A stretch of DNA of 64,000 nucleotides from Nonomuraea sp. PA05 (GTDB taxonomy: Bacteria; Actinomycetota; Actinomycetes; Streptosporangiales; Streptosporangiaceae), in the NCBI RefSeq assembly GCF_008086045.1, contig NZ_VSEY01000030.1:1-64000 (forward strand). The letters are read 5' to 3'. Position numbers and translations under genes: made by a program. Below, one piece after another: positions 25,334-33,103 of the stretch. The notes beneath the pieces are model-generated. The model ran no database searches and had not been told where the DNA came from. It saw only the letters and a list, made by a program, of their open reading frames with translations. Numbering within the stretch: the stretch's first letter is position 1; each line of letters begins with the position of its first letter.

Positions 25334-26698
25334 GTGAGCAGACGGTTGGGCCGGTCCTTGCGGACGCGGCTGGCACTGTTGGCGAGCATCGCGATGTTGC
25401 TGCTGAACGTCATCGTGAGCGCGTTCGTGCTGTTCGGCATCCGCAACGAGGTGGCCGAGATCAAGGTGCGGGAGGTGTCGGGCCGGACGGTGCCCGTGCT
25501 GCTGCGGGTCAAGCGCGGCAAGCTGCCGCAGGTGCTGCCCCAGGACGGGCTCGACGGCCTTCAGGTGGTGGACCCGCGAGGCCGCCCGGTGGCCTGGTCG
25601 CCGGCCATGGCGGGCGCGCCGCGACTGACGACTCAGCTTCCCCGCCGCAACATGGCCAACGACTTCGCCAAGCTCTGCGATCTGCCCCGGTTCCCCGGTG
25701 AGTGCAAGACGGTCGTGGCGCTGGTGGCGTACCAGCCGGAGGGCGAGTGGGTGATCTACGGCATCGGCCCGGCCGTGCCGTGGTACGTCGCGCCGCAGGT
25801 CATCGCGTTCCAGGCCGCCGTGACGGCCGCGCTGGTCGCGCTGGCCTGGTTCGGGGTCTCCCGGGTGGTGGCCAGGACGTTGCGGCCGGTCAGCAGCATC
25901 ACCAAGCGGCTCGCCGAGATCAGCGAGGGCGGCGGCGGGATGCGGGTGCCCGTGCCCGAGACGGACGACGAGATCAGGGCGCTCGCCGAGACGGGCAACC
26001 GCACGCTGGAGCGGCTGGAGTCGGCGCTGGAGCAACTGCAGGTGGCGATGGAGCGGCAGCGCCAGTTCGCCGCCGACGCCTCCCACGACCTGCGCAGCCC
26101 CATCACCGCGATGCGCGCCCAGATCGAGGACGCCCTGCTGCACCCCGAGGACACCGACTGGCCGGAGACCGGCAACGAGGTGCTGACCAGCCTGGATCGG
26201 CTGCAGGCGATCGTGGCGGACCTGCTCACGCTGAGCAGGCTGGACGCGGGCGCGCCCGACGAGCGCGAGCCGCTCGACCTGAGCGAGCTGGCGGCGGCCG
26301 AGACGGCCAGGCCGCGCTCCAAGCAGGTCGTCACCACGTTGCAGACCGGCGTGACGGTCAACGGCGACCGGCTGCGACTGGCCCGCCTGCTGACGAACCT
26401 GCTCGACAACGCCGAGCGGCACGCCGAGTCGCAGATCATCGTGACCGTGCGGCGGCAGGGCGACGAGGCCGTCCTGGAGGTGGTGGACGACGGGACGGGG
26501 ATCGCGCCCGAGCACCGCGAGCTGGTCTTCCAGCGCTTCACGCGGCTGGACGCCTCGCGCAGCCGCGACGCCGGCGGCACCGGGCTGGGCCTGCCGATCG
26601 CCCGCGAGATCGCCACGGCGCACCTCGGCACGCTCACCATCGAGGACTCCGGTACCGGCGCCCGATTCGTGCTCAGGCTGCCGGTGCAGGAGGCCTGA
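25334..26698 (+). CDS. Membrane sensor histidine kinase (orphan)
   Basis: A 454-residue sensor kinase. TM1 is at about 13-36, an extracellular sensor of about 115 residues (Cys115 and Cys123 may pair) follows, and TM2 is at about 152-176. A HAMP region covers about 178-230, and a HisKA domain carries phospho-acceptor His251 in FAADASHDLRSP. The HATPase domain has N-box LLTNLLDNAERHA, G1 DDGTGI and G2 GGTGLGL. The GTG start at 25334 follows GGGGGAGGGG. No response regulator lies on either side, which is unusual for this OmpR-partner type kinase. Short downstream DNA (26699-26843) holds no intact regulator. The signal is unknown. Confidence 0.93.
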   Translation: MSRRLGRSLRTRLALLASIAMLLLNVIVSAFVLFGIRNEVAEIKVREVSGRTVPVLLRVKRGKLPQVLPQDGLDGLQVVDPRGRPVAWSPAMAGAPRLTTQLPRRNMANDFAKLCDLPRFPGECKTVVALVAYQPEGEWVIYGIGPAVPWYVAPQVIAFQAAVTAALVALAWFGVSRVVARTLRPVSSITKRLAEISEGGGGMRVPVPETDDEIRALAETGNRTLERLESALEQLQVAMERQRQFAADASHDLRSPITAMRAQIEDALLHPEDTDWPETGNEVLTSLDRLQAIVADLLTLSRLDAGAPDEREPLDLSELAAAETARPRSKQVVTTLQTGVTVNGDRLRLARLLTNLLDNAERHAESQIIVTVRRQGDEAVLEVVDDGTGIAPEHRELVFQRFTRLDASRSRDAGGTGLGLPIAREIATAHLGTLTIEDSGTGARFVLRLPVQEA

Positions 26699-26843
26699 CC
26701 GGGTGCTTTCCGCGACGTGATCCGCCAGGCGATGGGCAAGAACCCCTGACGGGATCGCCGCGCCATGCTGCGGCATGACTGACCTCGCGGCGATCGGGGC
26801 ATGGATCTCCGCACCAGGGTTGCGAGACCGGAGGGAGATCCAC

Positions 26844-27131
26844 ATGGACCAGCGGGGCTTCGGCGGCGGAGACGTCCGTACCGTTGACGGGCGAGCGCCC
26901 GGACGCGTCCGCTGCACGCCTCCCGCCGCCGCCGAGCTGTTCGAGATCGCCGTGCTGGACACCACCGGCGACGACGGCGAGGCGCGCTGGCACACGATCG
27001 GCTGGGGCGTGGACCGGGGCCACGCCGACAGCATCGCGGAGGCGTACGTGACGCGCCCGCTGTGCCCCTACGACGAGGCGCAGGTGCGGCACAACGGTCA
27101 CCTGGTGGGGGTGCACCGCCGTCCGGCGTAG
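26844..27131 (+). CDS. Small hypothetical protein
   Basis: A 95-residue frame starting at ATG 26844, six bases after GGAGGGAG. The frame extends upstream to 26775 without ribosome-site support. It has a Gly/Arg-rich start and then a compact segment (ELFEIAVLDTTGDDGEARWHTIGWGVD) that looks like two beta strands and a helix, ending with LCPYDEAQVRHNGH. No signal peptide or membrane segment. The family is not recognised. The strong ribosome site and third-position GC bias support it as a gene. Confidence 0.55.
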   Translation: MDQRGFGGGDVRTVDGRAPGRVRCTPPAAAELFEIAVLDTTGDDGEARWHTIGWGVDRGHADSIAEAYVTRPLCPYDEAQVRHNGHLVGVHRRPA

Positions 27132-27136
27132 CCGCT

Positions 27137-27505
27137 TCAGGCGTGCTCCGATGGGTTGACCAGGTCGAGGTCGGCGACCGCGGCGATGGCCTGCTCCACG
27201 TGGTCGTAGATCGTCACGGCACGCTCGGCCCCGGTGATCTCCAGCAGGCGGGCCGGCATCGACTGGAGCCCGGTCACGTGCACGCCCACGCCGTGGGCGC
27301 GGGCGAGCATGGCCGCGGCCAGCAGGACGGCCAGGCCCGAGCTGTCGAGGAACGACAGCTCGCTCATGTCGATGATGAGGTGCTCGTCCAGCCGTACGCG
27401 GTGCTGGTCGATGTACTCCTCGAGCTGGGCGGAGGTCGTGGTGTCGACCTGCCCTGCCACGGCGATCAGCGTGGCCCCCGGGAGGTGACGACAGGTGAGG
27501 TTCAC
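27137..27505 (-). CDS. STAS-domain anti-sigma factor antagonist
   Basis: A 122-residue single-domain STAS protein. The GTG start at 27505 follows AGGAG with good spacing; an upstream Pro-rich extension is unlikely. The phosphorylation loop IIDMSELSFLDSSGLAVLL places the regulatory Ser at 55 or 56, as in SpoIIAA/BldG-type antagonists. Such proteins release sigma factors by binding an anti-sigma kinase when unphosphorylated. No sigma or anti-sigma gene is in the window, so the partner is encoded elsewhere. It is divergent from a small winged-helix regulator. Confidence 0.9.
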   Translation of the reverse strand: MNLTCRHLPGATLIAVAGQVDTTTSAQLEEYIDQHRVRLDEHLIIDMSELSFLDSSGLAVLLAAAMLARAHGVGVHVTGLQSMPARLLEITGAERAVTIYDHVEQAIAAVADLDLVNPSEHA

Positions 27506-27659
27506 GGGCACTCCTGGCGGTGGATGGAGCGGTGGTGGGGTCAACTGTTACCGCGGGTCTGCCTGCGTTGACCGCAACTCTATGCCCGTAGGTAGATACC
27601 GGAAAGACTTTTCGTCATAGGATCTTCGTGAAAGGTGTTTCGCTTGCCCGTCAAGGGCC

Positions 27660-28031
27660 ATGATCGGGGCCGAAGAGGCGAAGGACGTGAGCACAGCCGA
27701 CGACAGGACGTCCAGTTGGACGTTCCTCACCCACCATGCCCGGGTGCTCGTGGAGATCGCCCGGGATCCCGACATCCGGCTGCGTGACATCGCCGCCGGG
27801 ATCGGCATCACCGAGCGCGCGGTGCAGAACATCGTGCGCGACCTGCTCGAAGGCGGCTATCTCAACCGCGACAAGATCGGGCGGCGCAACCGCTACACCC
27901 TCAACCTCGACCAGCACTTCCGCTACCCGACCGAGGCCGCCCTGCCGATCAGCCTGCTGATCGACATCTTCACCCAGCACGACCTGCCGCGCGGCAGCAA
28001 GGCGGACGGGCTCACTCCCGATCGTCCATGA
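27660..28031 (+). CDS. Small winged-helix (MarR-like) regulator
   Basis: A 123-residue protein. One winged helix-turn-helix lies at about 20-85 (VLVEIARDPDIRLRDIAAGIGITERAVQNIVRDLLEGGYL, then the wing GRRNRYTLN). The C-terminus (about 90-123) is short and ends in a proline-rich tail. The start at ATG 27660 is taken; a GTG at 27687 is possible. It is divergent from the STAS gene, an arrangement common in actinomycetes and suggesting joint regulation. Its last 20 bases overlap the 3' end of the convergent AlkA-like gene. Confidence 0.8.
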   Translation: MIGAEEAKDVSTADDRTSSWTFLTHHARVLVEIARDPDIRLRDIAAGIGITERAVQNIVRDLLEGGYLNRDKIGRRNRYTLNLDQHFRYPTEAALPISLLIDIFTQHDLPRGSKADGLTPDRP

Positions 28032-28899
28032 CGCCGTACGCCGTCGCCCTGAACAGGAACGACGCCCACGAGCGGTAGGGCCGCCACGAGTCGGCGAGTT
28101 TCCTGTAGGCCGACGGCGGCGCGTCCTCCGCGAGCCCGTACGCCTCGCGCAGGATCGCGAACAGCCGCGGCTCGTCGCCAGGGAACGCGTCGGGGGCGCC
28201 CGCGCCGCGGATCAGGATCAGCCCCGCGGAGAACGGCCCCACGCCGGGCAGCGCCCGCAGCTCGGCCAGAGCCTCCTCAGGGGCGAGCGAGCGCAGGTGC
28301 TCGGTGGTCAGCAGGCCGTCGAGCGCCGCCCTGGCCAGGCCGCGCACCCACTCCTCCTTCTGCGCGGGCAGCCCGAGCCCGCCCGCGTCGAGCAGCGAGA
28401 CGGGCGGCGGGAAGGCGGTGTACGGCTGCCCGTCCACCTCGACGCGCGCGCCGTACCGCTCGGCGATGCGCTGCTTGATCCGGGACGCGATCAGCATCGA
28501 GGAGCGCTGCACGATCACGGCCCAGCACGCCGCCTCCCACGGGCTCCAGAAGCACACGGGACGCAGGCCGGGGCGCAGCCGCCGCAGATCGCCGAGCACC
28601 GGGTCGGCCTCGCCCAGCTTGGCGAAGCCGGCGCCGTCCACGTCGAGCGACAGGATCCGCGCCACCTCGCCCCGGATGCCGGGCCCGGCGGGGCGGGTCG
28701 TGGTGACCGCCACGCCGCCCGGCTCGCCCGTCACGCTCACGCCGATCGGCCGCCAGTCGGACTCCGCGCTGTAGGCGAAGCGCAGCGTCGTGCCGTCGGA
28801 GGGCAGCGCGCTCGTGGCGGGCCAGTCCTCGACGAAACGCAGCGAGTCGGCGAAGTCGAACGGGCCCTCGGCGGTCAGCGTGAATCCGTGCGTGGTCAT
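28012..28899 (-). CDS. AlkA-like DNA-3-methyladenine glycosylase II
   Basis: A 295-residue helix-hairpin-helix glycosylase. The N-terminal beta domain covers about 1-110. The helical domain begins around PVCFWSPWEAACWAVIVQR, and the HhH motif is LRALPGVGPFSAGLILIRGAG (about 214-236). The catalytic Asp lies in the following FPGDEP. It excises alkylated purines from DNA. It is a single gene converging with the winged-helix gene by a 20-base overlap and ending in a Asp/Arg-Glu tail. Together with the YcaQ-type gene at 6848 the window holds two alkylation-repair glycosylases. Confidence 0.88.
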   Translation of the reverse strand: MTTHGFTLTAEGPFDFADSLRFVEDWPATSALPSDGTTLRFAYSAESDWRPIGVSVTGEPGGVAVTTTRPAGPGIRGEVARILSLDVDGAGFAKLGEADPVLGDLRRLRPGLRPVCFWSPWEAACWAVIVQRSSMLIASRIKQRIAERYGARVEVDGQPYTAFPPPVSLLDAGGLGLPAQKEEWVRGLARAALDGLLTTEHLRSLAPEEALAELRALPGVGPFSAGLILIRGAGAPDAFPGDEPRLFAILREAYGLAEDAPPSAYRKLADSWRPYRSWASFLFRATAYGVMDDRE

Positions 28900-28925
28900 G
28901 CGCGTATGGTAGGCGGGCCGTACGA

Positions 28926-29533
28926 CTACAGGCGGCAGCTGATCTCCATGCCGTCCTCCACCGGGAACGGGACGCTCTGGTAGCCGTTGGCCGGGTCGCG
29001 CACGTAGTCGAGGTAGGGCCGGACGCTGTCGAAGGTGGTGTCGTCGGCGGCGACGAGGGTGCCGGGGGCGAGGCGGGGCTCCAGCATCCGCAGCACGGGC
29101 AGGTAGAGGTCCTTCCAGCCGTCCAGCAGCACGAAGCCGGCCGGCTCCGCCAGGCCGGCGAGGGGTCGCGGGCGTCGCCCTCCAGCACGGTGACCACGTC
29201 CTCCAGCCCGGTCTCGGCGAACGTGCGGCGCGCGGCGGCGACCTTGGCCTTGCTCAGCTCCGTGGTGAGGACGCGGCCCATGCCGTTGTCGCGCACGGCG
29301 GCGGCCAGGTGGAGGGTGGAGATGCCGAACGAGGTGCCGAACTCGACGACCGTGGCGGGGCGGGCCGCGCGCACCAGGGTGTAGAGCAGCCGGCCGCCCT
29401 CGGCGGAGATCGGCATGTAGATCTCGGCGGCGGCGTCGGCCCGCTCCTGGTGCGACATGGTGCCGCTGCCCGCGTAGGCCCGGGTCGCGTCGCGCCCGGC
29501 CTCGGCGAACAGGTGGTCGAGCGCCGTCGCCAA
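28926..29533 (-). pseudogene. O-methyltransferase broken by a -1 frameshift
   Basis: The N-terminal part (from 29533) reads as a class I SAM-dependent O-methyltransferase: VVEFGTSFGISTLHLA is the SAM-binding glycine loop and VLEGDARD follows. At the G-run 29162-29165 (C4 on the coding strand) the frame shifts. The remaining AGFVLLDGWKDLYLPVL...VAADDTTFDSV continues in another frame to 28926. Inserting one C restores a 202-residue protein reading DPLAGLAEPAG. The only start in frame is a TTG at 29533 without a ribosome site, and similar sequence (NTLEDPRLA) continues upstream into the divergent tetR. Either a true pseudogene or a homopolymer sequencing error. Confidence 0.8.
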
Positions 29534-29549
29534 GCGAGGGTCTTCGAGC

Positions 29550-30131
29550 GTGTTCTGGCGCAGCGAGGCCGCCCGGCAGGCGGTGCTTCAGGCGGCCGAC
29601 GACCTGCTGGCCGAGAAGGGCTTCGCGGGCGTCACCATGGAGGGCATCGCCGCGCGGGCCGGAGTCGCCAAGCAGACCGTCTATCGGTGGTGGAGCGGGA
29701 AGACGGCGGTGCTCGTGGACGCGTCCGTCGAGGACCTGGCCGAGGAGCTGACGCCGCCCGACCACGGCAGCCTCGCCCTCGACCTGCCCGCCTACCTCGG
29801 CCGGCTCGCCCACGTGCTGAGCGCCACCGACACCGGGGCCGTGTTCAAGGCGCTGATCGCGCAGGCGCAGCACGACCCGGTCTTCGGGGCCGACTTCCGC
29901 GCCCGCAACCTCGACGAGCAGCGGCGGCGCGACCGGCTGCCGCTGGAGCGGGCTGTGGCGCGGGGGGAGCTGCCCGCCGATCTCGACGTGGCTGCCGAGA
30001 CGGATCGGCTCGTGGGGCCGCTCTACTACCGCGTCCTGGTCACCGATGAGCCGATCGGGGGCGAGTACACCGATCGGCTCGCGGCGGACTTCCTGCGGCG
30101 GGTGGTCAGCGGGCGCGCAACGCCCGCGTGA
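29550..30131 (+). CDS. TetR/AcrR family regulator
   Basis: A 193-residue regulator. The HTH is at about 15-60 (GVTMEGIAARAGVAKQTVYRWW), with a C-terminal domain of the TetR_C_11-like type (AHVLSATDTGAVFKALIAQAQ). The GTG start at 29550 has GCGAGGG upstream. It begins only 16 bases from the first codon of the broken O-methyltransferase, divergently, so promoters of both genes must overlap the coding ends. Likely regulator of that methyltransferase. Its 3' end overlaps the convergent merR gene by 26 bases. Confidence 0.9.
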   Translation: MFWRSEAARQAVLQAADDLLAEKGFAGVTMEGIAARAGVAKQTVYRWWSGKTAVLVDASVEDLAEELTPPDHGSLALDLPAYLGRLAHVLSATDTGAVFKALIAQAQHDPVFGADFRARNLDEQRRRDRLPLERAVARGELPADLDVAAETDRLVGPLYYRVLVTDEPIGGEYTDRLAADFLRRVVSGRATPA

Positions 30132-31044
30132 ACCAGGCCGTCGCGGGGGCCAGGGGTTGCGGTGGTGGCCAGGCGTTGATCACTGCCAGGAGGCGGAGGT
30201 ACCGTTCCCTGCGCGGGTCGCCGGCCGGCTCCAGGCGGGCGGCCAGCGCCTCGCGCTCCTCGCCGGTGGCCGTGACGAGCGCCGTGACGTACGGCTCCGC
30301 CTCCGGAGACGCCGGGTCGACGCCGGCCGCGAGGGCGGGGGCGGCGAGGTCGCGCGCCATGGCGGCGGGATCGGGCCGCAACACGGGCTCCCGGACGCGA
30401 TCGTCGGCCGTGCCGCCTGCCCGGCTCTCGGCGCGTCCCGCGCGGCGGTCGGCGGCGTAGTCCGACGCGCTGCGGCGCATCACGGCGCGGAAGCCCGGGT
30501 CGCGGGACAGCTCCGCCAGCTCGACCCACGCCTCCACCTGCTCGTCCGACGGATCGTCCGGCAACTCGGGCGTCAGCGAGGTCATGACCCCCGCGAACTC
30601 AGCGCCCAGGCCGCCGAACGCCTCGGCGAGGAAGTCGCCGATCAGGCGGTGCCGCTCGTCCTCCGACAATTTGGCGAGCTCGTGCATCAGTTCCATCTCC
30701 TCCGGTGTGGAGCCGCGCCTGGCCACCGCCGTCAGCACCGCCCGCCGCAGCCGCAGCGTGCGGATCTGCGCGGCCAGGGCCTCGGCGTGCGCCGCCGCGA
30801 CCCGCGGCAGCGACGCCTCCCGGTCCACCACCTTGCGGATGGTGGGCAGGTCGAGCCCGAGGTCGCGCAGCGTGCGCACGAGGTCAAGGCGGGCGGCGGC
30901 GGCGCGGTCGTACAGGCGGTAGCCGGCGGGGCTGCGGCAGGTGGGCGGCACGATCCCCGTGTCGGAGTAGAACCTGACGGTCTTGACCGTCAGCCCGGTG
31001 CGCCGGGCCAGGTCGCCGATCGAGTAGAGCGTGTCCCCGTCCAT
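30106..31044 (-). CDS. MerR family regulator with long C-terminal domain
   Basis: A 312-residue protein. The MerR winged helix is at about 6-75 (LYSIGDLARRTGLTVKTVRFYSDTGIV), with a dimerisation helix at about 78-110. A roughly 190-residue helical C-terminal domain has no recognised ligand motif. Typical MerR proteins are 120-270 residues, so this one is long. No metal-binding Cys pattern is visible, suggesting a drug or metabolite ligand. The ATG start at 31044 lies 33 bases after the SDR gene on the same strand, so it may be transcribed with it. Confidence 0.88.
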   Translation of the reverse strand: MDGDTLYSIGDLARRTGLTVKTVRFYSDTGIVPPTCRSPAGYRLYDRAAAARLDLVRTLRDLGLDLPTIRKVVDREASLPRVAAAHAEALAAQIRTLRLRRAVLTAVARRGSTPEEMELMHELAKLSEDERHRLIGDFLAEAFGGLGAEFAGVMTSLTPELPDDPSDEQVEAWVELAELSRDPGFRAVMRRSASDYAADRRAGRAESRAGGTADDRVREPVLRPDPAAMARDLAAPALAAGVDPASPEAEPYVTALVTATGEEREALAARLEPAGDPRRERYLRLLAVINAWPPPQPLAPATAWFTRALRAR

Positions 31045-31077
31045 GTGCTCACTCTGGCGTCTCCCCTTGGTGGAGAC

Positions 31078-31776
31078 TCAAGCGGCGTCGTAGAACGCGC
31101 GCGGGTCGCCGGCCAGCGACGCCTTGACGTGCGCGGACCACTGGTCGACCACGACCTCGTACGCGTCCGCCTCGACGCCGTCGAGCGCCGCCCGCGCGAC
31201 GTCCGCCGGGTCGAGCAGGTCGCCCTCGTAGCCGGCCATCATGTCGGTGTCGGCGGCGCCCAGGTGCACGCCGGTGACCAGCGTGCCCTGGCCGCGCAGC
31301 TCCAGGCGGACGCCGTTGGTCAGGCTCCACGCGGCGGCCTTGGCCGCGGCGTAGGCGTTCGCGCCGTCGTAGGAGAACCACGACAGCGCCGACAGCACGT
31401 TCACGATCGCGCCGCCGCCGCCCGCGCCCAGGACGGGGGCGAAGGCGCGGACCATGGCGAGCGTGCCGTAGAAGTTGGTGTCCAGCTCCAGGCGGATCTG
31501 GTCGAGGTCTCCGGTGACGAGGTTCGTGTACGTGGCGACGCCCGCGTTGTTGATCAGCAGGGTGACGTCCTGGGCGGCCTCGGCCGCCGCCGCCACCGAG
31601 GCCGGGTCGGTGATGTCGAGCCGCAGCGGCTCCACGCCGGGCAGGTCGATGCGCTCGGGGTCGCGCGCGGCGGCGTACACCTTCTTGGCGCCCCGCTCCT
31701 GGAGCTGCTGGGCGAAGTGGCGGCCGATGCCGCGGTTGGCGCCGGTGACGAGCGCGACCGATCCTGAGATGTCCAT
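31078..31776 (-). CDS. SDR family oxidoreductase
   Basis: A 232-residue short-chain dehydrogenase. TGANRGIG is at about 11-18, NNAG near 78, and catalytic Tyr-x3-Lys in YAAAKAAA near 146-150 with the preceding Ser in NVLSALSWFS. The ATG start at 31776 follows AGGAGG. It is divergent from a small MerR gene across 82 bases containing a palindrome, so that MerR is the probable regulator; a second MerR gene follows downstream. The substrate is unknown. Confidence 0.92.
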   Translation of the reverse strand: MDISGSVALVTGANRGIGRHFAQQLQERGAKKVYAAARDPERIDLPGVEPLRLDITDPASVAAAAEAAQDVTLLINNAGVATYTNLVTGDLDQIRLELDTNFYGTLAMVRAFAPVLGAGGGGAIVNVLSALSWFSYDGANAYAAAKAAAWSLTNGVRLELRGQGTLVTGVHLGAADTDMMAGYEGDLLDPADVARAALDGVEADAYEVVVDQWSAHVKASLAGDPRAFYDAA

Positions 31777-31816
31777 CGATTCCTCCTGATTGAGTGACGT
31801 GCGGATACGCTAAAAC

Positions 31817-31832
31817 CTGACGTTGACGTCAG
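31817..31832. promoter_or_regulatory. Inverted repeat in SDR/MerR divergent promoter
   Basis: CTGACG (31817-31822), TTGA, CGTCAG (31827-31832): perfect 6-bp arms inside the 82-base gap. MerR regulators bind such palindromes between promoter elements. Exact -10/-35 boxes were not assigned. Confidence 0.55.
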
Positions 31833-31858
31833 AGGCAAATGGTTGTGAGGGGGATCAC

Positions 31859-32221
31859 GTGCGAATCGGTGAGCTGGCCGCCAGGACCGGGGTGAGCGTG
31901 CGCGCGCTGCGTTACTACGAGGAGCAGCGGCTGCTCGTCGCCGAGCGCAGCCCGAGCGGGCAGCGGGTGTATCCGGACAGCGCCGTGGACCGGGTGTGGA
32001 TGATCCAGCACCTCTACGCGGCCGGGCTGCCGAGCAAGGCGATCGAGCCGCTGATGCCGTGCGTGATCTCGGGGGAGGTGACGCCCGAGCTGCTGAAGCG
32101 GCTGCGGGCGGAGCGGCAGCGCATCGAGCAGCGGATCGATGACCTGGTCAGCACCCGCGACAGGCTCGACTCGATCATCTCCGTGGCCGCCGCCCACGAG
32201 GGAGGCGTCTGCCCGAGGTGA
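31859..32221 (+). CDS. MerR family regulator (short)
   Basis: A 120-residue MerR protein starting at GTG 31859 after GAGGGGG; the frame extends to 31823 without support. The winged helix is at about 1-70 (VRIGELAARTGVSVRALRYYEEQRLL), and a coiled dimerisation helix follows to about 112 (LKRLRAERQRIEQRIDDLVSTRDRLDSI). The effector tail is almost absent. Cys85 and Cys118 exist but do not form a known metal motif. It probably controls the divergent SDR gene. Confidence 0.9.
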   Translation: MRIGELAARTGVSVRALRYYEEQRLLVAERSPSGQRVYPDSAVDRVWMIQHLYAAGLPSKAIEPLMPCVISGEVTPELLKRLRAERQRIEQRIDDLVSTRDRLDSIISVAAAHEGGVCPR

Positions 32222-32262
32222 GCCCGTTATGAGCAGCCCGCCGGAGGGTACAGAATCTCTCC

Positions 32263-33078
32263 ATGGCCGGGACCGCGTTCGTGCTCGGTGGCGGCGGCGT
32301 GCTCGGCGCTTACGAGGTGGGCATGCTGCGAGCGCTCGACGAGGCGGGCATCCGTCCTGATCTCGTGGTGGGCACCTCCGTCGGCGCGCTGAACGGCGCC
32401 GTCATCGCCGCCGACCCCGCTGAGGCCGTCTCCAGGCTGACGGGTCTGTGGCAGTCCGACGTCGTCCGTACGGCGTTCGCCGGGTCCTGGGTGTCGCGGT
32501 TGTCCACCTTGGCCAGGACGGGCACCCACCTGCACCCGATGAGCCCGCTGCGCGCGGTGCTGAGCAGGACCGTGGAGGTCGCCCTGATCGAGGAGCTGGC
32601 CGTGCCGTTCCAGTGCGTGGCGGCCTCGGTCGAGCGGGCGGCGGCGCACTGGTTCGACGGCGGGCCGCTGGTGGACGCGGTGCTGGCGTCGTGCGCGGTG
32701 CCGGGGCTGCTGCCGCCCGTCGTGATCGGTGGCGAGCACTTCTACGACGGCGGCCTGGTGCACAGCATCCCGATCGGCAGGGCCGTGCAGCTCGGCGCCG
32801 AACGGGTGTACGTCCTGCACGTCGGCCGCGTCGAGCGCCCGCTGTCGCCGCCCAGGCGGTTCTGGGAGGTGGGCATGGTGGCGTTCGAGATCGCCCGCAG
32901 GCACCGGTTCGCCGAGGACCTGGCCATGCTGCCGCCGGGGGTGGAGGTGCACGTGCTGCCGACGGGCGTGACCGAGCCGCTCTCGCCGCTGCGCTACCGC
33001 GACGTCTCGCAGATCTCGGCCTGCATCGACCGGGCGTACCAGGCTTCTTCCAGCTACCTGCGGAACAGGGCAGGATGA
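32263..33078 (+). CDS. Patatin-like phospholipase/acyl hydrolase
   Basis: A 271-residue patatin-fold lipase. The oxyanion loop is GGGGVLGAY (about 9-17), the nucleophile is Ser39 in GTSVG, and the dyad Asp is Asp162 in DGG. It hydrolyses acyl esters of lipids in the cytoplasm or at the inner face of the membrane. It ends 26 bases before a PlsC-like acyltransferase gene with its own strong ribosome site, so the two probably act together in phospholipid deacylation and reacylation. No signal peptide. Confidence 0.92.
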   Translation: MAGTAFVLGGGGVLGAYEVGMLRALDEAGIRPDLVVGTSVGALNGAVIAADPAEAVSRLTGLWQSDVVRTAFAGSWVSRLSTLARTGTHLHPMSPLRAVLSRTVEVALIEELAVPFQCVAASVERAAAHWFDGGPLVDAVLASCAVPGLLPPVVIGGEHFYDGGLVHSIPIGRAVQLGAERVYVLHVGRVERPLSPPRRFWEVGMVAFEIARRHRFAEDLAMLPPGVEVHVLPTGVTEPLSPLRYRDVSQISACIDRAYQASSSYLRNRAG

Positions 33079-33103
33079 AGAGGTAGCCCTGAAGGAGGCC
33101 CGG

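Noticed and set aside
27660..28031. Toxin-antitoxin reading of the small winged-helix/STAS pair
   Set aside because: The STAS protein has a clear anti-sigma antagonist phosphorylation loop and no toxin-like fold is visible.
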